Shown one piece after another: positions 11,749-24,332 of a DNA stretch of 64,000 nucleotides. Each line of letters starts with the position of its first letter. The first letter of the stretch is position 1. Origin of the DNA: Druceiella hillmani (taxonomy: Eukaryota > Arthropoda > Insecta > Lepidoptera > Hepialidae); assembly GCA_039881145.1 (NCBI GenBank), contig JAYKKI010000016.1:13026501-13090500 (forward strand), given 5' to 3'. The notes under the pieces are model-generated. The model worked only from the letters and a program-made list of their open reading frames with translations, was not told the DNA's origin and did no database searches. The position numbers and the translations under genes are program-made.

Positions 11749-14700
11749 GATTAAATTCTCAGTGTAACATTAATTCGTAATAGATATGTGTCAGTTCTAA
11801 TCTCGCATTATCTAACAACCAGATAATATGACAAATAGCATAGTATTCTGTCGCACTTTGAAATTTAAAATTATTTTCTTATTCTTTTCCGATTTGGTTT
11901 TTTAGCAAACTATTTAATACGCACTAATGGAAGGTTTTACACAAAGCTGGAGTTGAATTAGTAGCATATAGACCAAATCATTACACGTATATAATAGAAT
12001 TAGAAAGGGTACTAATTGTAACTTTTTTCAAATATTTGCATAAATGTAACTTGGGGGTGAAAAAACTCTGTAAAATATTAATGTGTCAAATTCTTGGATT
12101 ATTTCAACACAATCGACATCGGTCATTGAAATGTTGGAATATCGCAACAACAGAACTGCATTTACTTTTAGAAATTTGTACTTATTGGCAAAATAATTCC
12201 CAAATGTATGAGTAGGAAGCGCTATTGTATTGATTCGATTAAACGTTCGTTGGGGACAAGTTTCATAAAGTGCGATCGTTAATAGATTATAAGAGGGAGA
12301 TTTATTTCAATCCACACGTATTTATTAATGTCAATAAAATTACAACTACTGATCCACTATCAAATTTCTTATAAAATGATGATAATTCTGTTAATGCTGT
12401 GGTTGCATTTATTATATCGCTATAGTTTCAAATTATTATTTTAATTTAAACTATCGATCTGTATTTTATTTAAGTACAAATAGCCTATATTCGCAGTCCG
12501 TTCATTGTTATCCGTTATAAAGTTTGACGCAATGTCTAGCCGCCAAGCATATCCGAGTCATCCGTATGCCAGACGTTGAGATTGAAACAAATTTGAAATA
12601 TCTTTAATAAATATACATAGCATTGGGAAAAAAATCGTTTAACCGTAAAAAATGAATATAATTGATATTCTTGACACTCATTTATTTATTACAATTGAAA
12701 CCTAAGAAAGATGATGATGATCTGATTTATATTTTTTAATTATCTCATAAAAAATATGTTGTGTAGTGCTTATTTCTTTTATGTCATAAAGAATAAAAAT
12801 TTTAGTATTTTCGAGTTTACAGTGAACGTTTTCAAGCTTTTTTATTTTAGAATCATCTTTAAAATACCCGATGCTAAAATGTTTGCAGTCTGTGCAATTA
12901 GGTCGCCATCTTTATGGCCAGTTTGTGTATCTTTTTCTATTTCAATTTTATGTTAGTTTTGTAATACATCATAAAATATTAATATAGCCATTATACTGAC
13001 CATCTTATATGGAAATATGTTTATACCTTGTGAATAGCATAGTTTTTGATATTACTAAATATATATTTTAAAGAATTGTATCTATCCATTCTCGGAGCCT
13101 TGTATAAATTCTAAAATCGCTATGATTTAAACAATATTGGTGATATTAATTCGTGAAATAAACGATTTTTTAAACAAGCTCTTCGTCCAAAAGATATTCA
13201 CTAACCTTGAGGTCCGTCGAATCAGCATTCAAATTTGTACTTGGGCCTAGTTAAGTTGCCTATAAGACAACAAATAAAAAAATTACAATATAAATAAAAA
13301 TAGGCAAGTATGAGTAGCCCACAGAAGGTTCCATACCATGGACTGTTAACATTAATTGTTATAGAATTTGTGATTTGTGCATGTGTGTGAACCTTAATAA
13401 AATTGCACATAACTTTAATTACGATTTTATGTTTTACTTACATAATAAATGTCAATTTCAACTTTGTTGCTTGTTTAGTTTACAATTTAGAAACCTCTTT
13501 AGCTTTGTCCCATCAATAGGGTTCCGCTCGCAGTCTTTGCACACGGAAATCTAAAAAATATATATAACCGGTATACACACGGGCCACACCGTGAACGCTA
13601 CTAGTTTAATCTAAAATTCGTAATATATCCGTTCCTGGCGATGCTAACTAATTATGCTCGCGATACTATTCAATTCGTGTTAAAATTATAATTCACTTAT
13701 AATGAAAATTGATATTTTAATCAATTACTGTAATGAAGAGGTATTTCATTAAATAAAGCTAATTCTTCATCAGAAGAGAATTTTTCATCGTCGCCCCCTT
13801 CTAAAATTTAGGTATTATCGATATGAAAAAGAACGTGGTAAATCACCAATGGAATTCTCTACTCGTTTCTGACGTCACAAGCAGTGTTTTTATTTTCGAC
13901 AACGGCGCCAGAGACTGTCATGTAACAATGGCCCAGGGATGTTATATTAATGTTTTTAAATAATTTGTGAGGTTATTAATATTTTAACAAAAAATATAAA
14001 TTTTATATTTTTTATTTTTGTTATAAGATTTTTTTTTAATATTTCGTTATAAGATTTGTTTATTATTACATGTAAAGAAAAACATTAACATTTAAATATT
14101 TTGGCACCAGACGTCTTCAGCCACAAGTTGTGAGAACTTCTAATTTTGATGTGTTATTTCAGTAGTTATTTGCATTAAGTGAAAATAAAATGAAGACAAT
14201 TCCTTGCGGTATAAATACGACATTGGCGCTTAGAAGTTTGTCAAATTAATCCGACTACGGCGGTTAAAAGGTTAAATAAGTTATTTTGCTGCTAAACCAA
14301 AACAAATCAACAGAGACACTGCCAAACAGGGAAAAAATTCAAACTGAAAGGAGATCATGCCGTGTCGTATAAAACTTACTTATTCTGTGGTTAAACTTTT
14401 TAATTATGACAAAAAGAAAATTTCATACAGGCGCCGTACTGGAAGATAGGCAGTTGATGGTTCTATGTATACACGATCTAGTTCCAAAAACTGAACCTCT
14501 GAAGCACAATAGACTTTTCAAATGAATGCAGACGGGAAATCCCATTTTAGAACTACCCACCTAAAAACTTCACTCCCATATACAATACATTCATGTTTAC
14601 AGGAGACGGGAATGTCGTGCCGACATGAATTTCGTGGGCACTGTTCGCAGAGTTCGCAGTTACGTGGCTGGCCGCGCCTGTTCATTATCTAATGGCAAAC

Positions 14701-15799
14701 TCGGTTTATAATTTTATACATTCTGTCACAATAGTCGCAGAAGCCGTTTTATCGTTTTGCGTAGACACCGCAAATTTAATTTTTTGCGGTTAAATATTGC
14801 AGCTACGTTGCGAAACAGGGGAAATGCGAAACAGCGTAAACCTACGGAAGGTTTACGCAAAAATGTTCTATGTAAATTTTACGCACGATAAAGCGCAAAT
14901 TGAAATAGATAGTGTCACAATAATTTTTTATGAAAATTATGTAGCCGAAGTGGGGATAGAGCGCTGCATACCGTAGAACATTAGTGAGCATCTTGTCAAA
15001 TGGAGTCGCTAACGGCGTAAAACAATTGAAAATTAAACACTTCAAATCTTTATTGCGAAGCTGTGTTAATCATCCTACATCATTTCAGTTTCAATTTACA
15101 TGTTGACAAAGGAAGTAGGGTTGACGACATTTGCAAGATGTACGTATATTTGTATATAGTAAACCTACATAACAATATCTCCCCCCCCCCCTATATACAA
15201 TTACAATAATTTACTTCAGTAAACTATTGGTGTATTTTATTTACATTAACGTTAAAGTTTAAATGTTAGGTTGACTCTAAAAATTTAATTCGGCAAATGT
15301 GAACAATAACCAAAAAAGTAACATATAGAGTCGTATCTATAAAAACGCTAGTTCATAACAACATCTTTGATAAACAATTGACATGATAGGGTGACGTACC
15401 TCAAAATGATGAAATGTAACCATTATAAGACCACTCAAGTTTCTGTACGTTTGTCACAGCCTTTTTTTAGAAACAGTTTGAAGTAAAAACTTGAAATTTT
15501 ATTTAATTGTTATCAATGCCTATTGACCTGCATTTATTTCAGAAGTTATCACTAAAAATATTTATGTAGATATGAAGGAATAGAAAAAATTTCTTTTCAA
15601 TTTCATTTTCATCAGGTGTTAATAGATAGAGAAAATTATAAGAATTCCGAAAGAATCTTTTCAAAACATTGTGTAAGACAATTCTAGATATATAGTTGAA
15701 AATGTCCACAATAATACTATAGAAATGATGCTAAGTTTAATTAATAATTTCTTGACAAATTCACGATAATTTTCATCTCTGACAGATTCACTTACTAAA
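11749..15799. other. AT-rich sequence without recognised genes
   Basis: Short open frames (12756-12956, 13222-13410 minus, 14842-15045 minus) lack domains. GC-richer patches lie at 13550-13660, 13780-13940 and 14430-14700, and none is assignable. An 11-base run of C is at 15181-15191. Confidence 0.55.
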
Positions 15800-15917
15800 T
15801 AATATATTTAAATGATTACAAGTAATACTGAAATTCTATAATCACAAATACAACGTACTTTTGGATGGTTATTTGAATCCTGATGAGCCTGAGTTTGTAC
15901 GGAAGATTCGTATTGTG
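15800..15917 (+). other. Possible small coding exon ending at a splice donor
   Basis: An open plus-strand frame reads KFYNHKYNVLLDGYLNPDEP and then EFVRKIRI. It runs straight into GTGAGT at 15918, a good splice-donor hexamer. The peptide is less biased than chance T-rich frames nearby. There is no recognised domain and the 5' boundary is undefined. This is weak evidence only. Confidence 0.2.
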
Positions 15918-16427
15918 AGTTCCATTTATACTTAAAACTCTAGTTTTTAGATTTGTTGTCTTCCGAGTCAAAATTTCATACGTTTACAGGATGTTGGATA
16001 ACTGCTACAGCAATAATTGTTTTTTTAATAATCTACTTGAAAATAAAAGGTGAAAAGTGAAAAGAAGAAACATAAGAATTGCAATTATAATCGTATTCTC
16101 TTCATCGAAGTTGTAGATGTTCAGCTTCATATTCCATACGCCAATAACGGCGTTAAACAAGACTGTGAAGGCACAATATAATGACTCGTAATTAAATATT
16201 TTTTGGTTTCTTTAGTCTGTGTTGAACTATTTTTCCTAGAAGTTGAAACTCCGAAAAGTTGTAAAATATGAAATAATTTGAAAAATTTATCTTGCGAAGA
16301 GAAATTTTTCATTCGTAATAATGCCTATCTGATCTTGATCCCTCATTGAATTGGCTGAAACCGTAATATATATAATTTATAATTTAATATATGCAAATTA
16401 TATATTAATACATATTTTAATATATAA

Positions 16428-16471
16428 TTTGCAATAATATCTCAACTTTGAGGTTGAGATATTATTGCAAA
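16428..16471. repeat. Perfect 19-bp hairpin
   Basis: TTTGCAATAATATCTCAAC at 16428-16446 is an exact reverse complement of 16453-16471, with a 6-nt loop. It lies next to a TA-rich imperfect palindrome at 16365-16427. It may be the core of a foldback element or a transcribed stem-loop. No function is visible. Confidence 0.85.
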
Positions 16472-16885
16472 ATACGAAATGACCGAAAGAATTAACTTGC
16501 ATCAAAACTGGCCATCGTTTTGCAAAAAGGCTTTAAACCACATGAGATTCTATATAGATAACATTCCACAATGGAGTCAATCAACTTTAGAAATTTATTA
16601 CTTATTGATGTGGAAGTATACTCTAAAAAAAACAACAAGAATTTGAATTCTTCGGGCGGGCGGGATATCCGAGCGTTCGTGCGTGTTCGTTCGTGCTACG
16701 TGTGGCGGACCTAGGAATTGATTAATTTATAACGTTTAGATTGGTTAAAATTCATCAGAGTAGGCAACGTGTATATTTTCATGGATCACACCAAGAGTTG
16801 AGTATACAAAATTCAAAACTAAAAGAAAATTACCTACATGTTGCTACATTTTTCTTTCAAAAAAGGAAATTAAAAAATGCAGGCC
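16472..16885. other. Spacer with a short GC-rich island
   Basis: The island at about 16640-16715 contains GGGCGGGCGGG and TTCGTGCGTG words and stands out from the AT-rich flanks. It might be a repeat fragment or a promoter-like CpG patch. No open frame is associated with it. Confidence 0.4.
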
Positions 16886-17775
16886 CTTTTAATTTTGTCA
16901 TATTTGTCCGTTCATGATAGTTTCAACAAATTTCAGACCTTTATAATTTCGTCATACTTTTCGATTATTTCATTACAGTTTTAATTTTAATATCAACATA
17001 TTACATCATTTTATAATCCATCACAGTATCGCTGTTTTGGCAATTTTAGACTATCATAATGTCGTCATGTTTGTTTCTCTTTCTATAATTTCATCCTGTT
17101 TATTCCTCTATTAGTTTTGACAATATTAGACTCATAATTTTGTCATATTTTTCCGTCCATCGTAATATCAGGATTTTGACAATTTTAGATTCTCGTAATT
17201 TCATCATGTTTGTACGCCCATTACAGTATCACAATGTCATAATTTCGTTGTGTTTGTTTTTCTATCAGTTCTGACAATTTTAGACTCTCATAGTATCTCT
17301 CTTGTAATTTCGTCATATTTTTCCATCCATCACAGTATCGGGATTTTGATAAATTTAGACTCTCGTAATTTTTTCATGTTTGTCCGTCAATTACAGTATT
17401 ACAGCTCTGATAACTTCAGATTCTTATAATTTCATAGTATTTGTCAGTCCATTGTATTATCACAGTTTTGACAATTTTTGATCTTCATAATTTTGTCATG
17501 TTTTTTCGTCAATCCGACTATTATAGTTTTGACAATTTTAGATTCTTACAATTTCAACAAATTTATTATCCAATACGGTGTCACAGTTTTGACAATTCAT
17601 ATTCTCATAATTTCGCCACGTTTGTCCGTCCATTATAGTATAACAGTTTTGACAATTTTAGATCCTAATAATTTCATCAGATTTGTCCACCCATCATAGT
17701 AGCACATTTTTATAAATTTTAGACTCCATTTTATATTGTTTATCGGTTCATCATAATATTACAATTGTTTACTTC
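16886..17775. repeat. Degenerate tandem array of about 61-bp units
   Basis: About fourteen diverged units share the order: TTTGTCCGTCCATTA, then CAGTATCACAGTTTTGAC, then AATTTTAGA, then TCTCATAATTTCGTCAT. Spacing between successive GTTTTGACAATTTTAGA blocks is mostly 58-65 bp in the best-preserved part (17460-17710). Divergence between units indicates an old array. Open frames at 17441-17638 and 17478-17699 are by-products. A further orphan unit lies at about 18005-18075. Confidence 0.9.
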
Positions 17776-18075
17776 ACAATATTTTCGTGTAGTTTGACTT
17801 TAACACGGCGTTTGTGGAAGTCCTAATGTAACTTTCTACACTGTAATGTGGAGGTGAATTTGAAAAACAATTTTTTCACATTTTCCGTAGATAGTGAGTA
17901 GCAAAGTGTCATAAAATAGGTCTTTAAAATTAAATTGAGATTCTTTAGAATAATGGTAAATTGTTACATTATGGATCTTCTTAAGGATCCATGGTAAAAC
18001 AAGGAATCTTTCGAATTTCATCATTTACATCTGTCCGTTTATTACGGCCTCGCTGTTTTATAGTTTTCGCCTTTG

Positions 18076-20317
18076 TGAATGAAATTTTGCAAGATTTTGT
18101 ATATGTTTCTTATTAAGAACTCAACTATGCTGTGCAAACTATTTAAAACATTTTTTATATTAAAGCACCTTCCCACATATTCGAGTATAAATTGGAGACA
18201 AACAATTATTTATCGCATCTTTATGAGTAGGATATTGTTGGATACAGAAATGAAATCAAGGTTCTATTTACCATTTTTTAATTTTGAAGCCCAGTTTCCG
18301 AAATATCTATATCCAAAATCACGTTCAATGTGCCTACCTTTCTGATTTCTTGAGACATGAGTTTGAAAAATTTGAAAAAATTCTAGACTAACATTTGTTT
18401 AGAACTTTCAAACTAAAATAATTTTTCTGTTAACTTGCGTCAACAATTTGATGAAATAAAAATGATTACGGAAGCCTACTTTTTGCGAGTTTCGACATGT
18501 AGTTGGCCGGCCGGTTTTGATTTATTATGAAGCCCTTTTTATGAAATATTGAACTTCGAAATGAATTGTCAGATTTTGTAGATGAAGCTCGTTTACTTTG
18601 CAAATTTTGAATTGATGCAAAACAACCTTATTTTTAAAAAATCATGTACGAGTATTTCGAACATTTCGAGTTAATAACCTGGTGTGAAATGTCCATAAAA
18701 TAATTATATTAGCTATAAAAATAATACTATATAGTAACCATGCGATTTTTCTACGATTTCCATGACAGTAGGTGTACAAAGTTACAACTTTGTTCAATGC
18801 TTTAGTCGGTAGTATCCTTTAAACTAATGCCTTCATGTGGTTCCCGGATGATGTAACTCATATTGGAGAAAATATTAAAAACGGAAAATAGATTTTTATG
18901 TAAAAAATATATAATATATGATTAATTAGTTTTAGCCTTATGTTTAATTTGAATTAATGTGTGTTTTTTTGTTTTATTATTCACGTTATTATATGTATTG
19001 TAAACCATTATATTTTTTGTTCTGTAAGTTGCACTTAGGTTTTATTGATAAATAAATAAAATAGATTAAATTGCACAGAGAGAAATATGATTTCATTTTT
19101 TTGGGAAAGGATTTTAAAAATTTTCTTGGAATGTAATCATGTATTAAATACATATATTGTCAGAATTGTTAAACATTTTAAACTTGCGAATAAACTACGC
19201 CGTGTTACGTATATTTAATAGCTTTATGGCACACGTACCATAAAGTTAATTAAATTTTACGGCTGATACGGTTTCGGTACCCGCTGTTTTATTGCTTTAT
19301 TCGTAGGCTTCTCCCACGTAAACTTCTTTATATCACGAAATTGATTCACAATGATACAATTCTACCTTTTTATGATTTCAACCCACGCCGGCAAACTGGA
19401 TTATGGAAATGAAGGTCGGCAATCACGTTTGTTGTTTGAACGTATTGTGGTTTAAGTTTATATGCAAATTGTTTTCAGTTTTATTGTTTCTGATGTTTTT
19501 TGGTCGCTCAGTTGCAGAGTAGTAGTGAAAATATTATTCATGTCAGTTTCTGCTTTTAACTGATTATATAAATTAATAGTCATATTCTCTTTAAGAAGTT
19601 TTACGTATATACGTTTATTGATTAGCATATGAAGTAAAATCTGTTGGACTGATTTTGATCGACAGAGTCTACGTTCCTTATGCTCTAAATAATTTTGTAC
19701 TATCAATACAACTAAGGTTCACTTTACAGATAAAGATTGATATTTATAAAAGCAGATATTTTTACTGAATGTTGATTTGAAGATCACCATCTCTTAACGA
19801 ATTATGTAATCGGAATTGGTATGTTCAAGTAACAAAAAACGTATATATTCTGTGCATCAAATTGAGTGTATTTAAAGCGCTTTTTTATTAAAAAAATGTA
19901 AATTTTTTTCGGTGGAATTGTAACAGTGATTTTTTTCAGATACAGATGAGAATTTTCATATATTTTCTTAACATCTTCTACTCGGTTAGACGCATAGATT
20001 TACTTGTAGGAATAATAGGTACGTTCTTTGTTGTACTCTATACATATATGGATTATTTTTGAATACTCTATAGGAATAAGAATACAGTTTCTTAAGATTT
20101 AAGTTAACTGTCGTCTAAGGAGATTTTTTCCATTCTCTTTCCCAAAATATAAATTGTTAAAATTTTTATTTTTATTTTACCTCATATATTATTACAACCA
20201 TATTTTTGTCAAATTACAGATTTATTTATGAAGCGTTCCCGTTACAGGTTCAATCATGTTCACAAATACGAAGAATCATCTGAAATCAAGAAGGCATTTA
20301 AGTGAAAATTTTGTCTC
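18076..20317. other. AT-rich sequence without recognised genes
   Basis: Frames at 18079-18345 and 19458-19706 (minus) have no domain. The stretch 18940-19080 ends in AATAAATAAATAAAAT-like sequence. It resembles a retroelement 3' end, but there is no coding sequence to support this. Confidence 0.5.
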
Positions 20318-20449
20318 AGCGAATCAAAGGGCAAACCGAAACAAAGGTGGAATGATATTTTTAAGGAGATCGAAATGATGAAAATCTGTCAATGGAATAG
20401 AAAAATGGGTAATGGGACAGGGTTTAGTACACAAAGAAGTGAGTGCTAA
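20318..20449 (+). pseudogene. Possible non-LTR reverse-transcriptase C-terminal relic
   Basis: The frame reads SESKGKPKQRWNDIFKEIEM and continues to a stop at 20447-20449. A basic G-(R/K)-P-K-x-R-W-x-D motif followed by an amphipathic stretch is typical of the region after the reverse-transcriptase domain in many insect non-LTR elements, where it precedes the end of the ORF. The upstream catalytic domain is not detectable. This is a short match based on one motif. Confidence 0.4.
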
Positions 20450-20795
20450 ACAGTTTAAGAGTAACAGAAGTGATAGAAAGAGTGACAAAGATAAATCGAC
20501 AGGATATATCTTGTTTATTCCATACGTTTTCTATTCTATCCTTATAAGGTATTAAAAATAGAAAGCGAAAAGATAAAAGAAACGAAAAATGTAATATGTC
20601 AAAACAGTGCTTTTTATATTCGTTGGGTATAATTATATTTATATAGATTTGAAAATTATCAGGTTTTTACCTATGTAGTTGCCATTTTACTTCGAAAGAT
20701 TAAAAAAATGTATTGTAGCTGTAAAACTTAAAAGACAATCCGAACAAATTCGTCGAAGATAGTTTCCAGCGACTCATAGAAATCTTGTAAAAAAA

Positions 20796-21534
20796 ATGCC
20801 TTTCTCACACAAATCTGTCAATTTTCATTTGACAGATTTAGCTCTATATAACGCATTCATTCTATGTTCCCGACAAGCGTATTTATACGACGTAATTAAA
20901 TTCCGTCCCGAAAGTCTCGAATTTCGTCGCGTTTGTATCATTGTTTCAAAGGTTTTAGTTACGAAACAAAGTCTAAAAACTTGTATTCCAATAAAAAGAA
21001 CGACCCTCTTGAGACCACTGCTTCACTTTAGAGGATTTTCTTGCAGAACGTTAAACTTGATTTTTCCTGAACTTTTATTGGTATTACGTCGAAATCATTT
21101 GGAAATCAAAACGTACATCGTTGGATACAGCGCGAAGAAAGCGCACGATAATTCCTCACTCCATTATTGCAGCTGCTCAATGTGCTTCTTTTATTTCTCC
21201 TCTGGAGTTAATGCTTTTTTGTGTCAAAATTGTCCTGTTGGGACTTGTAGTAATGTTACGGAATTCCAAATTAAATTCTAAATTAATCGATAAAGACGAG
21301 ATGGAAGACGAACTTCTAACTTTTTGCACCATTGCGCTCTGCCATAAATCCTCATTAGTTCGATATAAACACAGTGATGGATTACGAGCTGCAGCCATGC
21401 TCTTCAAACGCCATAAAATCTTTAAAAATAAAGAAAGTAATACCCTTTATATGGTGACTTACTCTGAAACGAAATTTGGTTTCAACTATTACACAAAAAG
21501 TGAACTGATACATGCAACTAACTGCATGCATTGA
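20796..21534 (+). other. Two overlapping unassigned open frames
   Basis: The frames 20796-21281 (161 codons) and 21121-21534 (137 codons) are among the longest outside tandem repeats. The region is GC-richer than its flanks. Neither shows a domain or motif I recognise. The first is Cys-rich near its end (CSCSMC, CQNC). The minus strand also has stretches of plausible protein-like sequence with stops, so the region may be an old transposon relic read in the wrong direction. No function is proposed. Confidence 0.25.
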
Positions 21535-21665
21535 CTTGTGCCTACTCATCTTTTCGGAGACGATATATCGATAGCTACATATTACCAAACGCAGAAAACA
21601 ATGGCCAATAAGACAAGAGACATTATTGAATTAACCGGTCCGTGGATATAAATAAACAATGTCAG

Positions 21666-21793
21666 TTTGGGAAGCCGCTCCTACGATGAGGGGCAATTAG
21701 AGGCCATCAGTGCGCGTAATGGGCCGTGCGGTGGCTCCTTGGAGGAGGAGTGCGCCTACGCGAGTATGCGTGGGCTGTTCGAGATACGATTAG
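21666..21793 (+). CDS. Candidate internal coding exon, gene unknown
   Basis: This is a GC-rich 128-bp block in AT-rich DNA, preceded by GTCAG (possible acceptor at 21664-21665) and followed by GTAAGG (donor at 21794). The frame reads LGSRSYDEGQLEAISARNGP, then CGGSLEEECAYASMRGLFEI, then RL, with balanced amino-acid use and no stop. Upstream, the frame is closed by a TAA about 14 nt before the acceptor. The contrast in base composition and the splice sites suggest a real conserved exon of a gene whose other exons lie elsewhere. I do not recognise the protein. The acceptor has a weak pyrimidine tract. The peptide is acidic and Gly/Ser-rich, with one short Cys-containing segment. Confidence 0.45.
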
Positions 21794-22980
21794 GTAAGGC
21801 AGGGGTGGGAGACGGAGAGACAAGATATCATTTCTGGATTCACCAAAGCATAATCGTTAATATACAAGTTGTAATTTAATTTAATAAACTAGTAAGTTTG
21901 AGTTTGACGTTGACTGAGATTGCCGTAATAATATATATTTCCTACGAAGTTACACCAGTACCACCTGTTAAAATTTGGCAACACCATCTGCAAATATTAC
22001 TGTTAATTTTTAAACTCCTGGAATCTTTTACTAACGAAAAGGAAACCGTTGTACGAATAATTGCAGTTTATTATTATGAATCAAAATGCAAAAAAATATC
22101 TATATCGGCATATCTTAATAATTTCACGTCATTTTTTAAAGAAAAATATGCATAGAAGAAAAATATGCATAGAATAATTCTATACTATTTCATTTCATAA
22201 TCTATTTTTTAATCTCGTGTGTGTTCTTCTTTATGAAATAAAAGTATTTTATAATTAATTTACACTTGTTTATTAAATAATTATGATATTTTGAAATGGT
22301 ATACATTTTATATTTCTTTACAAATCTATTATATTTTGCTTAAAAACGTTTTAAATCAATTAACCGATAAAACTAGTTCAAACTACAAGTGACACGATAG
22401 CGCTGACTGCATAATGAATACTGCAGATTAAAATGATATAAACAGGAAATCCTTATTGATTTCCTGTCCATATAATAATAGGAAATCGTAAATTAATACT
22501 AAATTAGTCAACTTTTTTGTATAACGGTTTACTGAATTATCTGTCAAAAAATTCTGAGAAGTGTAAATGTTTGTAATTTGCATATCATTGAAACGTGTTA
22601 TTCTGCTGTTAAAATTAAATTAAACTGTATTAATTATTATTTCAAAAGCAGTCTGGGTAATTCAGAACATGGCGAATAAAATTTTATCGTATTCTATATA
22701 TCATAACCTTCTATTTATGATTGATAAGGAAAACAGAGACAAAGTAAAATTAAGTGCTAGGTTATATTAAGATCATTTGGTTTTGAAAATAATGAATGTT
22801 AAAATTCAATTTCTAGAAGCGATTTTTTTTCTCGTGAATTTCATTATACATATATGTAAATCGAAAAATATTTTCCAATATTTATATATTGTTCATCATG
22901 AACCATTGTTCTCATAAAGGGTTCGTTTTTAATTTGCTGGTAAATCAATTATCTGGCTAGGTTTTATTGTGAAAACAAAA
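21794..22980. other. AT-rich sequence without recognised genes
   Basis: If the exon at 21666-21793 is real, this would be the start of its downstream intron. A short frame at 21898-22155 has no domain. Confidence 0.5.
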
Positions 22981-23048
22981 AGCGACAGCTCTTTCTCTCT
23001 CTTTCTCTCCCTGTTTCACTCTGTCTGTTTGTGTGTTTGCCCGTATAT
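22981..23048. repeat. Polypyrimidine-rich low-complexity stretch
   Basis: A run dominated by CTCTTTCTCTC, then CTGTCTGTTTGTGTG. It is simple sequence only. Confidence 0.8.
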
Positions 23049-23241
23049 ATAATTATACCTTAAGAACCACTAGGCCAATATGAATATTCATTCATCTCAG
23101 TTTGCAGATAAATTATTCGATTAGAATTTGATGTAGGTATTTTTGTTGGGAATTATAGGAGAATAAAGGTCGTATGTTAGACGAAGCCAGAAGCCAATTT
23201 TGCCGCAACGTTTTTTCCTATGAGGTATTTTCGTAATGTTG

Positions 23242-23243
<2 letters not shown>

Positions 23244-23295
<52 letters not shown>
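23244..23295. repeat. (TA)n microsatellite
   Basis: A pure TA run abutting the end of dispersed repeat D2 copy B. Its position at the repeat boundary suggests that it grew from the element's end or target site. Confidence 0.95.
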
Positions 23296-23297
<2 letters not shown>

Positions 23298-23680
23298 ATA
23301 AGTAATTATAAATTTAAAGTCAAAATAGTGAAAACAAATTTGCAATACTGAAAATGGTGGTATTACTGTGAGTAATTTTTTTATCCAGTAAGTCTCTCAC
23401 AATAGAATAATCGCGACCGAGATCTATTTTCTGAAAATACATCGTTTTTTTAGATATATTCTTTCATTAAAACATCAGTGAAATTCACAGTTTTGGTTAG
23501 CTGCACTGGTTCCAAAAGTAAACATGACATTATAAATAAGTAAGTAAATTATATGATTAATGACAATACTAACAGAAGCCTTTAGATATTTCTATTTTTG
23601 CAGTAGCGAGTACTTCCGTCGATTTCGTTACTCCCACTCTGTAGTCTGCACCCCGCCAATAATATAGAAATCTCAACAAT
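23296..23680 (-). repeat. Dispersed repeat family D2, copy B (inverted)
   Basis: The reverse complement aligns with 9155-9550 over nearly its full length. The GC-rich end with CACCCCGCCAATAATA matches the GGCCGGGTGTGG end of copy A, and the TTTATAATTA end lies against the (TA)n tract. The family appears non-coding. Confidence 0.75.
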
Positions 23681-24020
23681 TCTTTCTTCCATATCTACAG
23701 TATTTAAAGTCACATAATAGATTTTATACAATGGCTATTTGTTTTTTAACTTAAAAAGTGTGAGGGCGAAAATAAAATTTGCTTATTTACACAGAGGATC
23801 ATGACAGCTAAACAATTTTTATGCTTGCATAGTCATGATAATTGAATACAATTTTATTATTTATTTGTTAAATAGAGGACATTTACAAAATATGTCGGAA
23901 ATTTTACTCAGGTAACAGGATTTTCAAGATGGACGTAGTACTGAAATAGGTGTCAAAACGGCAACTTTAATGATAAGTTAATTTTAATAATGTGTTCAAT
24001 GTATTTTTTGATAGGTTGAA

Positions 24021-24332
24021 AATTACATCAACATTATTATGATTACGAAAACATGGCACGTTCAAATTACATCAACATTATTATGACTACGAAAACATGG
24101 CACGTTCAAATTACATCAACATTATTATGACTACGACAAACATGGCACGTTCAAATACATCAACATTATTATGACTACGAAAACATGGCACTTTCATATT
24201 ACATCAACATTATTATGACTACGAAAACATGGCACGTTCAAATTACATCAACATTATTATGACTACGACAAACATGGCACGTTCAAATTACATCAACATT
24301 ATTATGCCTACGACAAACATGGCACGTTCAAA
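24021..24332. repeat. 44-bp tandem repeat, seven copies
   Basis: The units AATTACATCAACATTATTAT, then GACTACGAAAACATGGCACG, then TTCA repeat at 44-45 bp spacing with very few differences. The differences are GACAAA for GAAAA in some units and a 2-base loss in one. High identity between units points to recent amplification. Confidence 0.95.

Noticed and set aside
18940..19080. Retrotransposon 3' end
   Set aside because: It only has an A-rich AATAAATAAAT tail with no coding sequence upstream.
20796..21281. 161-codon gene
   Set aside because: It has no domain, no start context or splice support, and stop-containing protein-like stretches lie on the opposite strand. It is kept only as an unassigned open region.
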